Shown: positions 16,134 to 26,274 of the stretch, in pieces
Position numbering within the stretch: position 1 is the first letter of the stretch
How the letters are laid out: each line of letters begins with the position of its first letter
From: a virus
Strand: one strand, 5' to 3'
DNA: 40,992 nucleotides
Virus record (IMG/VR): IMGVR_UViG_3300025098_000108
Coordinates: 1-40,992 of that record
Notes under the pieces: generated by a model
The model's input: only the letters and a program-made list of their open reading frames with translations
Told to the model about the DNA's origin: nothing
Database searches by the model: none
Program-made: the position numbers and the translations under genes

Positions 16134-17725
16134 TAGTTATTGCTTATGGGGGTTTTTTTAGTTGCTTTTTGTTCTTCAGGAGTCATTGCTCTAAAAACAT
16201 TATTATTGCTAGCACTAGAACTGCCTGTTGATATAGGTGTTGTTCTAGTTTGTTGAGTAGTGTTTGAAAGCGTGTTACTTTCAATGTATTCAGGAAGAGC
16301 AATTCCTTTTCTTATTTTCTCTGCTCTATCTGCAGGTGTATCAACTTTTATTTCTCCATTTTCTTCAAAATACTTATTACCTTCTTCTCTTTGTTTAAAT
16401 GCGGAGATTGTTTTATCATCTAATCCAGAAGCTTTATTAGCATAAGTTAAGTAATCTTCAGGAGTGTTTAAAACAACTGGAGTTAAATTTCCTGACTTAT
16501 CTTTTTCAAAGAAAGTTGCTTCCGGTCTGTTTTTTACATATTCAGCAATAGTAGTTGTTTTCTCTTTAAATTTACCTGGTTTGTTAGGGTCAGGAACATT
16601 AATAGTTACCGTTTCGCTAGACTTAGAAGCTTCTTCTCTAGTTACATAACTATCTGCATTGTATTTATCTAAATAATCAACATATTCATTAACATTTTTA
16701 TTTCCTGAAATAAGTCCCATAACAACTTTTTTATTTTCAGAAAAATCTTGGTTATATTGCTTACCACCTTCCTGTGTTTTATAAGTGTCGTCAAGAGTAA
16801 CTAAAATATCTTCTTTAAAGCCATCAATTGCTAGTTTTTTGTATTTTTCAATATCTACTACTTCTGGAATACCATTCTTATTGTTTAGAACCTGTATCTC
16901 TTTTTCGTTTTGTGGAGTCCCAGAGACTAACTTATAACCTTTTTCAGCAGCTAAATATTCAGCAGCATCTATACCGGTTCTATCAGAAGCTACACTAGCC
17001 CTAGCATAACCTGTTAAAGATTCTTGAAATTCTGCGTTTTTTCTATAACCCTTAACATATTTTAAATTCCCCTCAATATCTTCCGTAGATGATATCATCT
17101 CACCAAATCTCTTTGAACCCTCTGTAATAAGTTTATTATCAAAAGCGGTATTGTAATAATTCATTAAAGATAAGTCATTAGCAACAGGACTTTTAATTAC
17201 TTCCCCGTTGGCAACATAACTAGACTCAAGGGTTTGGGAGTCTTTATTCCACCCAACAGACTTATTCATACCACCCATTTGATCTACCCAAGTAGCTACA
17301 AGCTGTGTAGTTGCACCACTTTTCCCATCAGTTACTTTTTTAATAAAGTCATCATATGACTTTTGATAAGAGGTAGCATTATTTTTAAATATTTGATATT
17401 GAGTATTAAGAGAGTTTACTGCAATCTTATATTGAGTAGCAGTAATTTCACCATTATCATACTGTTCTTTAATTTCTTGATTAGCATCTCCAATATTTTG
17501 AATAGCTGAAGCGTAGTATTTACTTTGGTCAGGGGTTACTCCTTTGGGAAGCTTTTGAATCTCTCCCGCCATAGTTTGGTCTGTAATAGCAACATCTGCT
17601 TTTTGTTTTTCACCCGCAGCTAATGCGCCACCTAACGACTTAGTTAAGTCACCACTAACCGCAGACCAATCAATAGTGGTTTTTTCTACATCTCTTTTTA
17701 CGTAACCGAATCCTGGTGCTGCCAT
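16133..17725 (-). CDS. Internal virion protein (530 aa)
   Basis: The start is MAAPGFGYVKRDVEKTTIDW, a common type of N-terminus for internal proteins of short-tailed phages. The rest is Gln/Lys/Asn-rich and probably helical (KADVAITDQTMAGEIQKLPKG near residue 43; QYQIFKNNATSYQKSYDDFI near 112). The Ser/Thr-rich C-terminus ends in an MTPEEQKATKKTP motif, similar to MTTEEKVATRKGTP near residue 97 of the next protein. That shared motif hints that the two meet in one complex. It lies between a gp14-like protein and the giant protein, the usual site of ejectosome genes; no enzyme domain is seen. Confidence 0.6.
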   Translation of the reverse strand: MAAPGFGYVKRDVEKTTIDWSAVSGDLTKSLGGALAAGEKQKADVAITDQTMAGEIQKLPKGVTPDQSKYYASAIQNIGDANQEIKEQYDNGEITATQYKIAVNSLNTQYQIFKNNATSYQKSYDDFIKKVTDGKSGATTQLVATWVDQMGGMNKSVGWNKDSQTLESSYVANGEVIKSPVANDLSLMNYYNTAFDNKLITEGSKRFGEMISSTEDIEGNLKYVKGYRKNAEFQESLTGYARASVASDRTGIDAAEYLAAEKGYKLVSGTPQNEKEIQVLNNKNGIPEVVDIEKYKKLAIDGFKEDILVTLDDTYKTQEGGKQYNQDFSENKKVVMGLISGNKNVNEYVDYLDKYNADSYVTREEASKSSETVTINVPDPNKPGKFKEKTTTIAEYVKNRPEATFFEKDKSGNLTPVVLNTPEDYLTYANKASGLDDKTISAFKQREEGNKYFEENGEIKVDTPADRAEKIRKGIALPEYIESNTLSNTTQQTRTTPISTGSSSASNNNVFRAMTPEEQKATKKTPISNN

Positions 17726-17734
17726 AATTAATAA

Positions 17735-18583
17735 CTATATAAAATTCCCTGTTGCAGAGTCATATATTCTTCCATCAGGTAAAAACTCTAAACCAGATCC
17801 TTGCGACATAGATCCCATTCCAGAACCACCTGTTGTAGTTCTAGTAGGTAATGCACTTGAAGCTGGAGCTACTCCAGACTGAGAAGGAGTAGGTGGTGCG
17901 ATTGAAGTTTGTTTACCACCTCCAAAACCTAATTGTTGGGGAGATATCCCAGCATTTATCATTCCAGTATAACTATTTACAAAGTTAGATCCTGCTGATA
18001 ATGCCTGTTGTTGAGCAGCAATTTTTCTTTGTTGAGCATCTGCTGCTTGTTGTTGATACCCAATTGCTTGTTCTTGATCAAGTGCCTGTAGCCTAGCTAA
18101 TTTAGATTGTTCTCCTTCAGCAATATCCTTTTCTAAACCTTGAATATCTTTTCTTTTCTGCATTTCCAAAGCTTGTCTTTCTCTTGCAGAAGTCTGAGCC
18201 AGTCTACTTCCCTGAGCAGCTGCTAATCTTGCATCTTCACCAGCAGTAACCCCTAATACAGTAGATAAATCTTGACTTATTTGCTCACTAGCCGTATCAT
18301 ATAAACTAGTATCAATAGACCTCATTCTTTGAGCGTTAACACTAGCATTTTGGTAAGCTTTGTCAATGTATTCTCCCGCTTTTAATTCAGCGTCTCTCAT
18401 ATCGTCCTTAGCTTTATTAGCTTGGTGTAAACTAATTCCGGCTTGTGCTGCAGACGCTACGCCACTTATAATAAGCATTGTTACTGGGTCAATAGCTAAG
18501 TACATCCCTTCCGAGGGAATAATTAAACCAAATACGTATTGAATAATGAAGATGTTAAGTATTGCGAGTATTATCTTAATCAT
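17735..18583 (-). CDS. gp14-like internal virion protein
   Basis: The 282-residue protein has a hydrophobic N-terminus (MIKIILAILNIFIIQYVFG), then IDPVTMLIISGVASAAQAGISL near residue 32. A long Ala/Gln-rich helical body follows (AADAQQRKIAAQQQALSAG), with a Gly/Ser-rich end. The layout is like the smallest ejection protein of T7-like phages. ATG 18583 is used because a TTG two codons upstream lies inside a promoter-like element. The promoter would leave almost no leader, so a later ATG at 18505 (MYLAIDPVTM) is a real alternative and would remove the hydrophobic N-terminus. Confidence 0.6.
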   Translation of the reverse strand: MIKIILAILNIFIIQYVFGLIIPSEGMYLAIDPVTMLIISGVASAAQAGISLHQANKAKDDMRDAELKAGEYIDKAYQNASVNAQRMRSIDTSLYDTASEQISQDLSTVLGVTAGEDARLAAAQGSRLAQTSARERQALEMQKRKDIQGLEKDIAEGEQSKLARLQALDQEQAIGYQQQAADAQQRKIAAQQQALSAGSNFVNSYTGMINAGISPQQLGFGGGKQTSIAPPTPSQSGVAPASSALPTRTTTGGSGMGSMSQGSGLEFLPDGRIYDSATGNFI

Positions 18584-18586
18584 ATG

Positions 18587-18594
18587 CAAATATA
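18587..18594 (-). promoter_or_regulatory. Possible -7 element TATATTTG before internal-protein gene
   Basis: On the minus strand TATATTTG fits TAnnTTTG and lies in the 16-base gap before ATG 18583. It is only a few bases from that ATG, so use of this promoter would give a leaderless message or start the protein at the later ATG 18505. It could let the ejection proteins be expressed separately from the tail-hub gene. Confidence 0.4.
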
Positions 18595-18599
18595 CTAAA

Positions 18600-19340
18600 T
18601 TAAGGGAAACTTTTCATAGATTCTGAACCAACTGAAAATAATTCTACTTTTGAAGTAGAGTCATTAGTTAACTCGTATTCACAGTAATGCCCCATTACAC
18701 CGTGAGATTCTGCTACTGTATTCTTTACATACAATATAAAGTCACCATTACTAGGAGCACTACCACTAGTGGTGTCTATAGTGATTACCTTACCACTAAT
18801 TCCCGTAACTACCCCTCCTAAAGATGGGGTTGTCCCATAATAAATCATATCTCCTATACTAATAATACTGCCTACACTTACAGTAAAAGTTAAAGTAGTT
18901 GCCGTAGGAGTGGTGGCATCAACAGTGTCTACACTACCAATACCATTAGCATATCTCATTAATAAATTAATGTCTGTCTCTAAAAATCTAATAAAAGCAA
19001 AGTAATTACCTTCTTTCTTTTCAAAATAAGTAGAAGCAATACTACCTACTTGAGGCAAGTCTGTTGCTAAAGTTGCAGACCAAGGAGCATCCGACTCTAA
19101 AACAAGAGTTTTAAATAATTTATTTTCTAACGATGACTTATTAAATACACTTTTAATAGTAGTATTATACTGAACACCATAAAAGTTGTTTCTTAAACTA
19201 TTGGTATTATGTCTATATAATTGACCGTTTTTAAAGGTGTATAAATAATTATTCATACCCTGAGTCCATTCCGGTATAAACGAATAAAAGGAGGGCCATC
19301 CTTTTACTCCTGGGCTATATGATAAGGTTACTTCTGCCAT
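18600..19340 (-). CDS. Tail structural protein (246 aa)
   Basis: The product begins MAEVTLSYSPGVKGWPSFYS and contains PEWTQGMNNYLYTFKNGQLYRHN near residue 23. NKLFKTLVLESDAPWSATL near 72 and EKKEGNYFAFIRF near 106 follow. From memory, similar proteins sit next to the tail-hub gene in Bacteroidetes podoviruses, including relatives of crAss-like phages. Residues about 138-210 form a beta-rich VGSIISIGDMIYYG-type insertion resembling domains in other virion proteins here. It probably forms part of the tail knob or muzzle; the exact place is not known. Confidence 0.65.
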   Translation of the reverse strand: MAEVTLSYSPGVKGWPSFYSFIPEWTQGMNNYLYTFKNGQLYRHNTNSLRNNFYGVQYNTTIKSVFNKSSLENKLFKTLVLESDAPWSATLATDLPQVGSIASTYFEKKEGNYFAFIRFLETDINLLMRYANGIGSVDTVDATTPTATTLTFTVSVGSIISIGDMIYYGTTPSLGGVVTGISGKVITIDTTSGSAPSNGDFILYVKNTVAESHGVMGHYCEYELTNDSTSKVELFSVGSESMKSFP

Positions 19341-19343
19341 AAT

Positions 19344-22300
19344 TTAACTTGAACATTCACTTACTTGACCAATTACTCCACCTGCCGTTTGTCTTAACCA
19401 ATATGTATCTATTAATGTTGGATTAGGATTCACATATAAGTAGTATCCAGCAGCTGCTGGAACTGTCATTGCAGCGTCATTATATACTGCTGTAGCTTCA
19501 GATGGTATTGCTGCATCTAAATAATAAGTTTGTAAAACACCACTGCCTCCACAAACAATACTTTCAGTTGATCCAAAAGATAAACTAACAGCTGTTGAAG
19601 TTCGGTAGTCATATATTAAATATAGATTAGGTGTAGACAATAAGTTGCTATAATTAAAACCTCCCTCAAATATTCCACTTGAAGTATTAGATATTGTTAA
19701 GTTAGTACTAGCAGCTAACAAAGCATTTATATCTGTTTGATTATTCCCGTAAGTCGTACTACTTAATAAATGTAACAATCTGTTTCCGTTATTAGTATTA
19801 AAGTCAAAAGAATCAGAACCTATTTTCGCTGACTTAACTGTAACCACCGCTTCGGGTGTTGGCGTAGTTCCTACTGCTAATTGAGAAGTGTATACTTGGT
19901 ACTGAGGCACTCTTTGAGTTCCACTACCACTACCTGTTGCGACATTTGTAAATGTAATAGGTTGACTAATTAACGGACTAGAAACAGCAGGCGTTAAATT
20001 ACTAGAAGCCCATTCGTATTGATTATGTATTGTTGGAGGCGTTCCGGTAAACTCACTATTTAAACATATTTGATGTACATTAATAATGTTCGCTAAAGGA
20101 CATTGAGTTATAATAGAATAATCGGCAGAAGATCCTACAATATTTACAGTAACACTGGCGGTGTCAACTGTTGGTTTGTTTTTGTTAAATTGAAAAGTTC
20201 CAACTCCTGTAACACTACCTGAACTAGTTGTGGTTCCATTGTAAGTTACAGAAATATTTATATTTCCAGAACTAACATTGTAATCAATATCAGTATCCCC
20301 CATAGAATTACCTAAATTTACAGTATATGTAAAACTTTCCATCTGGTTATTAAACTCTATTTCTGTACCACATCCATAAACTTGATCTTCAAAAGGAAGT
20401 GTTCTGTTATTACTACTTAACACATACTCATTCATATAAGGATCGTATCCTCCTATTTTTTGAGTGTTAAAATCATCTATAAACAAATCTCTAAAGTATG
20501 ACCTCATACCTATTTGAGATATAACTTCTAGTGATTCATTAGAATAAGAACTGCCACTTAACTTAATTACTGCACCACGCTTGGCATCCGTAAAATATTT
20601 ATCATATCCAAACTCAGCATAGCTTTCTGGATTGTGACTAATGCCATACTCTTCTAATCTAGAAACTTGATTTCCTAACACGGTAGGTGTAGAAGTAACG
20701 TTTGATAATCCATCCGCAGAAGTAAGTACATTTTTATTTACTAATACATAGGAAACTTTATCTTCTTGTAATACTAATAAGTCATTCTGTCTTGCCTTTA
20801 ATAATTCTATGTTTCCAAAATCTTCATCTAAATCCTTGAAGTTAAGAATGCCTAAGTTAAACTCATTAGTTCTATTAAGTTTAGTTTCATCATTATATAC
20901 GCCACTATAGGTAATAGAAGCGTTTCTTCTTTTTTGTCTAAACTCTCCTTCAGACAATGTAAATACTCTTTCACCAATATTAACAGCATCTTCTTTAAAT
21001 GAATCTTGTATTTTACAACTTTCTATACCATTACCAAAGGAGTAACAATTAAAAAAGTTAGTAAGAACAACAGCATCTGCATTTACTGTACCCCCTTCAA
21101 CAGGTGTGGAAGATCCAAAAGCTATATTTAATACTATAGTATTGGCATCTGGCTTTTCTAATACAATGTGTTCTCCATTATATTGAGGATTGGTTGGTGA
21201 TAAATTCGTTTGACTAACGTTAACAACGTCCCCCACATTAAATGGAGCAGCATCACCACTTCCCCCTGTAGTAGTTAGAGCTAAGTTTCCACTGTAGAAT
21301 TCTGAAGCAATTAACCCTTGAGAAGTTCTATATGTTCCGTTTTGAGCATTATCGTAAAAACTCCAAGTGTTTTGGTTTTGTAGATTACCTTCGTGTAAGT
21401 CTCCGTCAATATCAAAAACTTCACTACCCTCGTAATAAAATTCATCTGGTGCATCTTCACCTTCAGTTTCTAAAACAACTAATCCATCAGGAATACCACT
21501 TACAATAACTTCAATAGTTACAGAACTTGTACCATTAGAAGTTAAAAGATTATTAGCTAAAGATGGAAATTCAGTTATGGCTCCTAAGTGATTTGAACTA
21601 GAAGTATTAAAACCAACACTATGAACTGGGTCTTCGGGAATTAAACTAGCCGGATATTCAATATTATTAATTATAGAAACTCCACTCAATTTATAACGAT
21701 ATTCTAATCCAACATTACCACTATAATCAATTTCACTATTAGTGAAAAACCCTTGGCTATCAACGAATTGCTCGTCAACCATTTCTTCTAGGTTTTCTGC
21801 TAAAGTGCTATATGTGTTATAAGCTTTATTTGAGACTCTTTTAGTGCTTAATTTACTATATTTTGTTGTAAGTTCATCATCTACTTCATTATTAGTAAAA
21901 AGTTTTAATATTCCTACTTGTATAGATTTTGGATCCGATCTTTCGCAAGTAATATTTATCTCAACTGTAGTACCTTGAGGAATAGTTGTAAAAGTAAATC
22001 CATTAAGATCTAATTCATTTCCAACACCATTCATAAGAACTTTAGTTGATTCTCTATTTTGTTCGTTTTCTGTTACTAAAGTCGGTTCATCTAAAACATA
22101 CGTAGATCCAGGAGCAAACTTAGCATAAATACCAGGGCCAGGATAACCACTACTTACAGATGTATCTATATTAGGAGTAGTGCTTTTAGCTAAACAAACG
22201 GTTTCTATGTAATTATTCATAGCACCCTCAATATCTCTTTTAACTATATACGTTTCTCCCTCCGTTACGTTTTGTGCAGTTTCACCTTCTAAGAAACACC

Positions 22301-24356
22301 AAAATTCATTACTATCGTTTTTATCAGGTTGTGACCTTAATAAAAATAAAGTATCGTAATTCAATTTAGATGGCTTAATAGCAAACTTATAGTATTTAGC
22401 CCAAGATGGTGCTTTTTGACTGGTAGGTATATTTACTTGTATTTTATTTATTTGATTGCTATTTCCTGCTGGAACATTAATACTGCTATTTAAACTCACT
22501 AAAGCAGTACTTGATCTAGCATAATCATCCATATAAACCATTGCCAAGTCATAGTCTCTATTACTGTGTAAACTTTCTAAAGAACCACTTTGCTGAATTT
22601 GAAAATTAGCACTTCTAAATTCTAAACCTTCAAATGACTTAACACCTCCTGATTCATAAACCATCATTAATGCTTGAATATTTACTTTAGTAGGATTGGC
22701 AATATTAAATGTTTCTAAAAAACCTGTTTGACCTGTCGGGTAAGCTGGAGGTATTGGGCTAGAGGCACAGACTGCTGCATTAGGGACAGCTGAATTTACA
22801 GCTGTAATATCAGCTCCTCCAACACTGTTGACGGCTGATGTTTGTAATGCCACTAAATTTAAAGTATCTGTAGCGGTTCTTCCGTTAATAGCACTACTAA
22901 ATGGTTGGTATTTAGGTGTTGCAGTAGCTAACCCAGTTCCAATTAGTCTTTCAAACTCAGGACTAGCCACAAAAGAAGCAACGTCACCATAAGTATTGTT
23001 TAATTGAACAGAAGAAGATATAGTAAAAATAAAATCACTTGGTCTTGTTAAATTTAAAACAGAACTGTTTTCATTATAATAATTATATCCTCCACTATAG
23101 CTGGTTAAAGTAGCACTAAAAGCAACAAAAGATCCTTGTTTAAATTCATTAAGTCCGAAATCAAAAACAGCTTTAGACTCTTCTACACTTACTGTAGTAG
23201 CTGAAGAACTACCATTTAGAACTTGGTAACTAGATGAAATAAATTGACCTGGAATATCTACAGAAGCACCCCTTGGCGTAACTAATGAAGTAGTATAATT
23301 TAATTTAACACTATCTCCATCTGAAGACTTCATATCATATCCATCCACATAATTCCCCAACATCAATCTATTACCGGAACTAGTTAATGCCTTTGCCTTT
23401 AAAGGTACATTGTCATAAAGCCTTAAAGATTCATTAGCAGAAAGCACTCTAAACACCTCTTTATTTCTAAAAAACACAGACTGAGTAGAATTGTCTGCCC
23501 AGCCTAAATCAGACTTGTTGTATTTATCTATTACTTTAATAACAGTACTTGAACTCTCTTTATAACAAACTTCTATTTCTTTAACTAAATCAGATCCAGT
23601 ACTAAAAAAAACAGTTGCTGAATGAAAGTCGTTCAACATAGACTCATTTTTAACAGTATTAAAATCTATATTTACTGGGGGTTGTTTGGGTTTAAAAGCA
23701 GGTAAACTAAAAGGAGATAACGCAGAGTATTCACCATCCTCATATTTAAATCGATAAGAAAAAGAAATAAACTTATCTGTTAAAAAACTTTTATCATCTC
23801 CAGAAGCAGACTCTAAAATGAATGTTGGTGCCGTTATAGGTGGCTTAACGATTAAATTAATTTCTTCTTCTGTTATTTGATCTACTCCACCTACTGGGGT
23901 AGCATAAGATCTATCTACATTTATTTTTCTTGGAGGATTTAAATCATCTGTAAATATCAAGAATCTATCTATTAACTCAACACCAGTTATTAAGTGTTTT
24001 ACATTAAAATTTAATACTGTAGTGGAAATAATATGATATTGAGTAAGAGATGTTTTTGCATTAAAAGAAACAATTAAGTCAATTAATCCAGGGTCAGTAA
24101 CAAACCAATATATAGTCTCATCAGAGTTGTCTGCGTAGGAACCAAGACATAAAGCGTTAGCGCTTAAAGCCACTCCTTCATTTGTGATATTAGTTAATAG
24201 TTCATTTCCTTTAGTGTTTTCTAAAGTACCTATTTCTGAATCTTCTGTTGAACCTAACCTAGCGTTTAATGCATCTACATATTCTCCAGGAGGTAGTATC
24301 CTTTCGTCAGTAGACTTATTCATTATGCCTTTGAAAAAGAAACTATTTAATTGCAT
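19344..24356 (-). CDS. Tail hub / nozzle-stabilisation protein (1,670 aa)
   Basis: The N-terminus (MQLNSFFFKGIMNKSTDERILPPGEY-type, with VDALNARLGSTEDSEIGT after it) is the pattern remembered from phage stabilisation proteins of crAss-like and related Bacteroidetes podoviruses, comparable in role to the T7 nozzle protein gp12. Most of the length is beta-rich with Ser/Thr/Asn-rich strands, fitting beta-propeller and Ig-like parts. A block near residues 1,020-1,090 carries a NVGDVVNVSQ-type small domain. Residues after about 1,330 hold four or more Cys and Ig-like strands. It should form the channel end of the short tail. It overlaps no neighbour but is only one or three bases from each. Confidence 0.72.
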   Translation of the reverse strand: MQLNSFFFKGIMNKSTDERILPPGEYVDALNARLGSTEDSEIGTLENTKGNELLTNITNEGVALSANALCLGSYADNSDETIYWFVTDPGLIDLIVSFNAKTSLTQYHIISTTVLNFNVKHLITGVELIDRFLIFTDDLNPPRKINVDRSYATPVGGVDQITEEEINLIVKPPITAPTFILESASGDDKSFLTDKFISFSYRFKYEDGEYSALSPFSLPAFKPKQPPVNIDFNTVKNESMLNDFHSATVFFSTGSDLVKEIEVCYKESSSTVIKVIDKYNKSDLGWADNSTQSVFFRNKEVFRVLSANESLRLYDNVPLKAKALTSSGNRLMLGNYVDGYDMKSSDGDSVKLNYTTSLVTPRGASVDIPGQFISSSYQVLNGSSSATTVSVEESKAVFDFGLNEFKQGSFVAFSATLTSYSGGYNYYNENSSVLNLTRPSDFIFTISSSVQLNNTYGDVASFVASPEFERLIGTGLATATPKYQPFSSAINGRTATDTLNLVALQTSAVNSVGGADITAVNSAVPNAAVCASSPIPPAYPTGQTGFLETFNIANPTKVNIQALMMVYESGGVKSFEGLEFRSANFQIQQSGSLESLHSNRDYDLAMVYMDDYARSSTALVSLNSSINVPAGNSNQINKIQVNIPTSQKAPSWAKYYKFAIKPSKLNYDTLFLLRSQPDKNDSNEFWCFLEGETAQNVTEGETYIVKRDIEGAMNNYIETVCLAKSTTPNIDTSVSSGYPGPGIYAKFAPGSTYVLDEPTLVTENEQNRESTKVLMNGVGNELDLNGFTFTTIPQGTTVEINITCERSDPKSIQVGILKLFTNNEVDDELTTKYSKLSTKRVSNKAYNTYSTLAENLEEMVDEQFVDSQGFFTNSEIDYSGNVGLEYRYKLSGVSIINNIEYPASLIPEDPVHSVGFNTSSSNHLGAITEFPSLANNLLTSNGTSSVTIEVIVSGIPDGLVVLETEGEDAPDEFYYEGSEVFDIDGDLHEGNLQNQNTWSFYDNAQNGTYRTSQGLIASEFYSGNLALTTTGGSGDAAPFNVGDVVNVSQTNLSPTNPQYNGEHIVLEKPDANTIVLNIAFGSSTPVEGGTVNADAVVLTNFFNCYSFGNGIESCKIQDSFKEDAVNIGERVFTLSEGEFRQKRRNASITYSGVYNDETKLNRTNEFNLGILNFKDLDEDFGNIELLKARQNDLLVLQEDKVSYVLVNKNVLTSADGLSNVTSTPTVLGNQVSRLEEYGISHNPESYAEFGYDKYFTDAKRGAVIKLSGSSYSNESLEVISQIGMRSYFRDLFIDDFNTQKIGGYDPYMNEYVLSSNNRTLPFEDQVYGCGTEIEFNNQMESFTYTVNLGNSMGDTDIDYNVSSGNINISVTYNGTTTSSGSVTGVGTFQFNKNKPTVDTASVTVNIVGSSADYSIITQCPLANIINVHQICLNSEFTGTPPTIHNQYEWASSNLTPAVSSPLISQPITFTNVATGSGSGTQRVPQYQVYTSQLAVGTTPTPEAVVTVKSAKIGSDSFDFNTNNGNRLLHLLSSTTYGNNQTDINALLAASTNLTISNTSSGIFEGGFNYSNLLSTPNLYLIYDYRTSTAVSLSFGSTESIVCGGSGVLQTYYLDAAIPSEATAVYNDAAMTVPAAAGYYLYVNPNPTLIDTYWLRQTAGGVIGQVSECSS

Positions 24357-24357
24357 A

Positions 24358-25263
24358 TTACTTTATAATCTTGTCTTGACCTCTTAAATTCATAAGCAGT
24401 CTTCCTGGGTGAATGTTACTCATTCTTATCTTTGCATTTCTTAGTAATGCAGATTTGCTTTTTCTGTATCTATTAATAATATATTCAGGTTCACTCAATT
24501 TGGTGTTTAATATAGAATAACTTATGTAAGAATATAAAAACTCTTCAAACATTTTATTTACAGTAACTAAAGAATCATCACCGTTTTCCATACCGTCAGA
24601 AACATATTCTAACACAACTGACTTATTACCAGCTCCAGAACTAAAGTTAATAACACCGCTTTTTTTATCTATTTTAAAAGTAGGTAGTGCATTTGCTGTT
24701 TCTGTATTTAATCCATAAGCTCCTCCAATAGAAAAGTCAAAATACCAATTACCTTCTAAACAAAAACCATAGTAACCATAATAAGGACTAGTTTCATTTA
24801 GATATTGACTTCTAGTAAGTCCAGCTATCCTATCAAGTGTGATTTGAGAGTTTTCAGGGCTTAATACATTACCACTTGCGTCAAATAATAAGTTGTTATT
24901 GTTGTCTTGCAAGTATGCAGAAGCATAATTAGTTTGAATATTTTCACTCAATGGAAATAAAGTCCCATTATAATAAATAGATATTCTAACCCAATTTACA
25001 AAATCAGAAGGCAAAACATATCTTAAGTTAGAACCAACATTTAATTGAAGTATTTTAATTTCCTTAAATGCATCATAGTTTAACTCTTGTATAGCTCTTT
25101 TAGCGTGAAACAAAACTTGATATCGGTCTATATTATTAATTAACTTGTTGTTACCGACATACATTAACATATAGTTATTTACGATATCCTGTAAAGAAAC
25201 ATATTGGTAAGAGCCCCAGTTTTCACTGTTGTCATAATATTGATATTGTGATATATATGCCAT
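24358..25263 (-). CDS. Head-tail connector/adaptor protein 2
   Basis: The 301-residue protein begins MAYISQYQYYDNSENWGSYQ and has a helical DRYQVLFHAKRAIQELNYDAF stretch near residue 46. YVLPSDFVNWVRISIYYNG near 77 and a late EYVSDGMENGDDS followed by FLYSYISYSIL near 245 complete the set. A helical bundle with one long beta insertion and YVSDG/Y-R-x-S-K-S helices is the layout of gp4/gp11-like adaptors that join portal and tail. Its start touches the stop of the other adaptor by one base, so the two are made together. Confidence 0.65.
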   Translation of the reverse strand: MAYISQYQYYDNSENWGSYQYVSLQDIVNNYMLMYVGNNKLINNIDRYQVLFHAKRAIQELNYDAFKEIKILQLNVGSNLRYVLPSDFVNWVRISIYYNGTLFPLSENIQTNYASAYLQDNNNNLLFDASGNVLSPENSQITLDRIAGLTRSQYLNETSPYYGYYGFCLEGNWYFDFSIGGAYGLNTETANALPTFKIDKKSGVINFSSGAGNKSVVLEYVSDGMENGDDSLVTVNKMFEEFLYSYISYSILNTKLSEPEYIINRYRKSKSALLRNAKIRMSNIHPGRLLMNLRGQDKIIK

Positions 25264-26192
25264 TAACTATTTTCTTGTATGGTTTCTGTTTTTTGCTGTG
25301 AGTCAGCTGCATTATATATGTCAGCCTCTCTAATTGATAAACCAGCGTATTTTAAAATACTTATAACTAAATCAGTCTCATCTGATAAAGGTAGTTCAAA
25401 GTCTTGATAATCTGCTTGAGATTGATCAAACATTGGTTGTCCACCTGTTAAACTTTGATAAGTCCATTTAGGATCTTTTGGGTATCTAACATATTGTGTT
25501 TGTAGATCTGCAGATCCTGATATAGTAGTTGGATAAGCCGTAACGTTATTACCTTCTAATACATAAGCAGGATACTGTGTAGTAGGTGAAGTTAAGTTAG
25601 AATTAGTTAAATAAAATATTTTATCTTGATTTACTCTTTCTACTTCAGAAATATTACTGTTATTATATATCGCATAGTTCTCTGCAGTAACCATTATGTC
25701 ACTACTTAATTTTAATGAGGTGTTGGCAACTACTGTTACAAATGCAGATGTAGCGTCTGTAGTATTAACCACTATGTCACCTACACTTACTACACCTAAA
25801 AAGTTAGCATTAACATCATCTAATTTACCCGCAGTAGTTCCTGTAGTAGTTCCTGAAGCTAATTGGTTAGGATAATAGAATATTTTATTAATTAAGTAGT
25901 AATCTAAAGGTAGAGAATATATATTGGCATTTACTCTAGATAAAAACGAGGTAACTGAAAAGCTATCTAATACTTCTTCTAATCCTTTTTTAATATCCGC
26001 ATAACCTGTACCAGAAAGTCTACCTAGCCTATTGTTCTCTTTGTTTATTTGAGTATTATACTGATAAAAGTAATCTTCAAATATATCTAGCTGTGCTTGT
26101 TTTGCGAAAAGGTTAAAGTCAGCTGGGGAGATGTATCCGTAATTATTTTTATTCAGTATAGAAAGAACAGTATTTCTAACAGAATTTATCAT
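25263..26192 (-). CDS. Head-tail connector/adaptor protein 1
   Basis: The 309-residue protein starts MINSVRNTVLSILNKNNYGY, then FNLFAKQAQLDIFEDYFYQY near residue 26 and YSLPLDYYLINKIFYY near 92, again an adaptor-like helical plan. Residues about 118-175 are a small beta domain (VVSVGDIVVNTTD; SDIMVTAENYAIY). DLQTQYVRYPKDPKWTYQ near 232 and LVISILKYAGLSIREADIYN near 280 follow, as expected for a connector ring. It is the first gene after a terminator and a promoter, so it heads the tail transcription unit. Confidence 0.62.
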   Translation of the reverse strand: MINSVRNTVLSILNKNNYGYISPADFNLFAKQAQLDIFEDYFYQYNTQINKENNRLGRLSGTGYADIKKGLEEVLDSFSVTSFLSRVNANIYSLPLDYYLINKIFYYPNQLASGTTTGTTAGKLDDVNANFLGVVSVGDIVVNTTDATSAFVTVVANTSLKLSSDIMVTAENYAIYNNSNISEVERVNQDKIFYLTNSNLTSPTTQYPAYVLEGNNVTAYPTTISGSADLQTQYVRYPKDPKWTYQSLTGGQPMFDQSQADYQDFELPLSDETDLVISILKYAGLSIREADIYNAADSQQKTETIQENS

Positions 26193-26208
26193 CTAAAATC
26201 TTTTGATA

Positions 26209-26216
26209 CAAAGATA
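26209..26216 (-). promoter_or_regulatory. Putative -7 element TATCTTTG heading the tail unit
   Basis: TATCTTTG on the minus strand matches the Bacteroidetes TAnnTTTG consensus. It lies 16 bases before the start of the first connector gene and directly after a strong terminator. The same eight bases occur in two other late gaps. This arrangement would restart transcription for the connector, tail and ejection genes. Confidence 0.65.
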
Positions 26217-26219
26217 AGC

Positions 26220-26252
26220 AAAAAAAAAGAGCCTCTAGTTACAGAAGCTCTT
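26220..26252 (-). terminator. Intrinsic terminator after the paralogue pair
   Basis: On the minus strand the arms AAGAGCTTCT and AGAGGCTCTT pair over ten positions (one G-T) around a short loop and are followed by nine T. It lies 22 bases after the stop of the 171-residue protein gene and just before the next promoter element. It should end the message for the two small paralogous proteins. Confidence 0.88.
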
Positions 26253-26274
26253 GTATAGTATAGTAGGTAAAATA

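Noticed and set aside
18584-18589. TTG start adding Met-His to the gp14-like protein
   Set aside because: The TTG is part of the TATATTTG promoter-like element, and an ATG follows two codons later.
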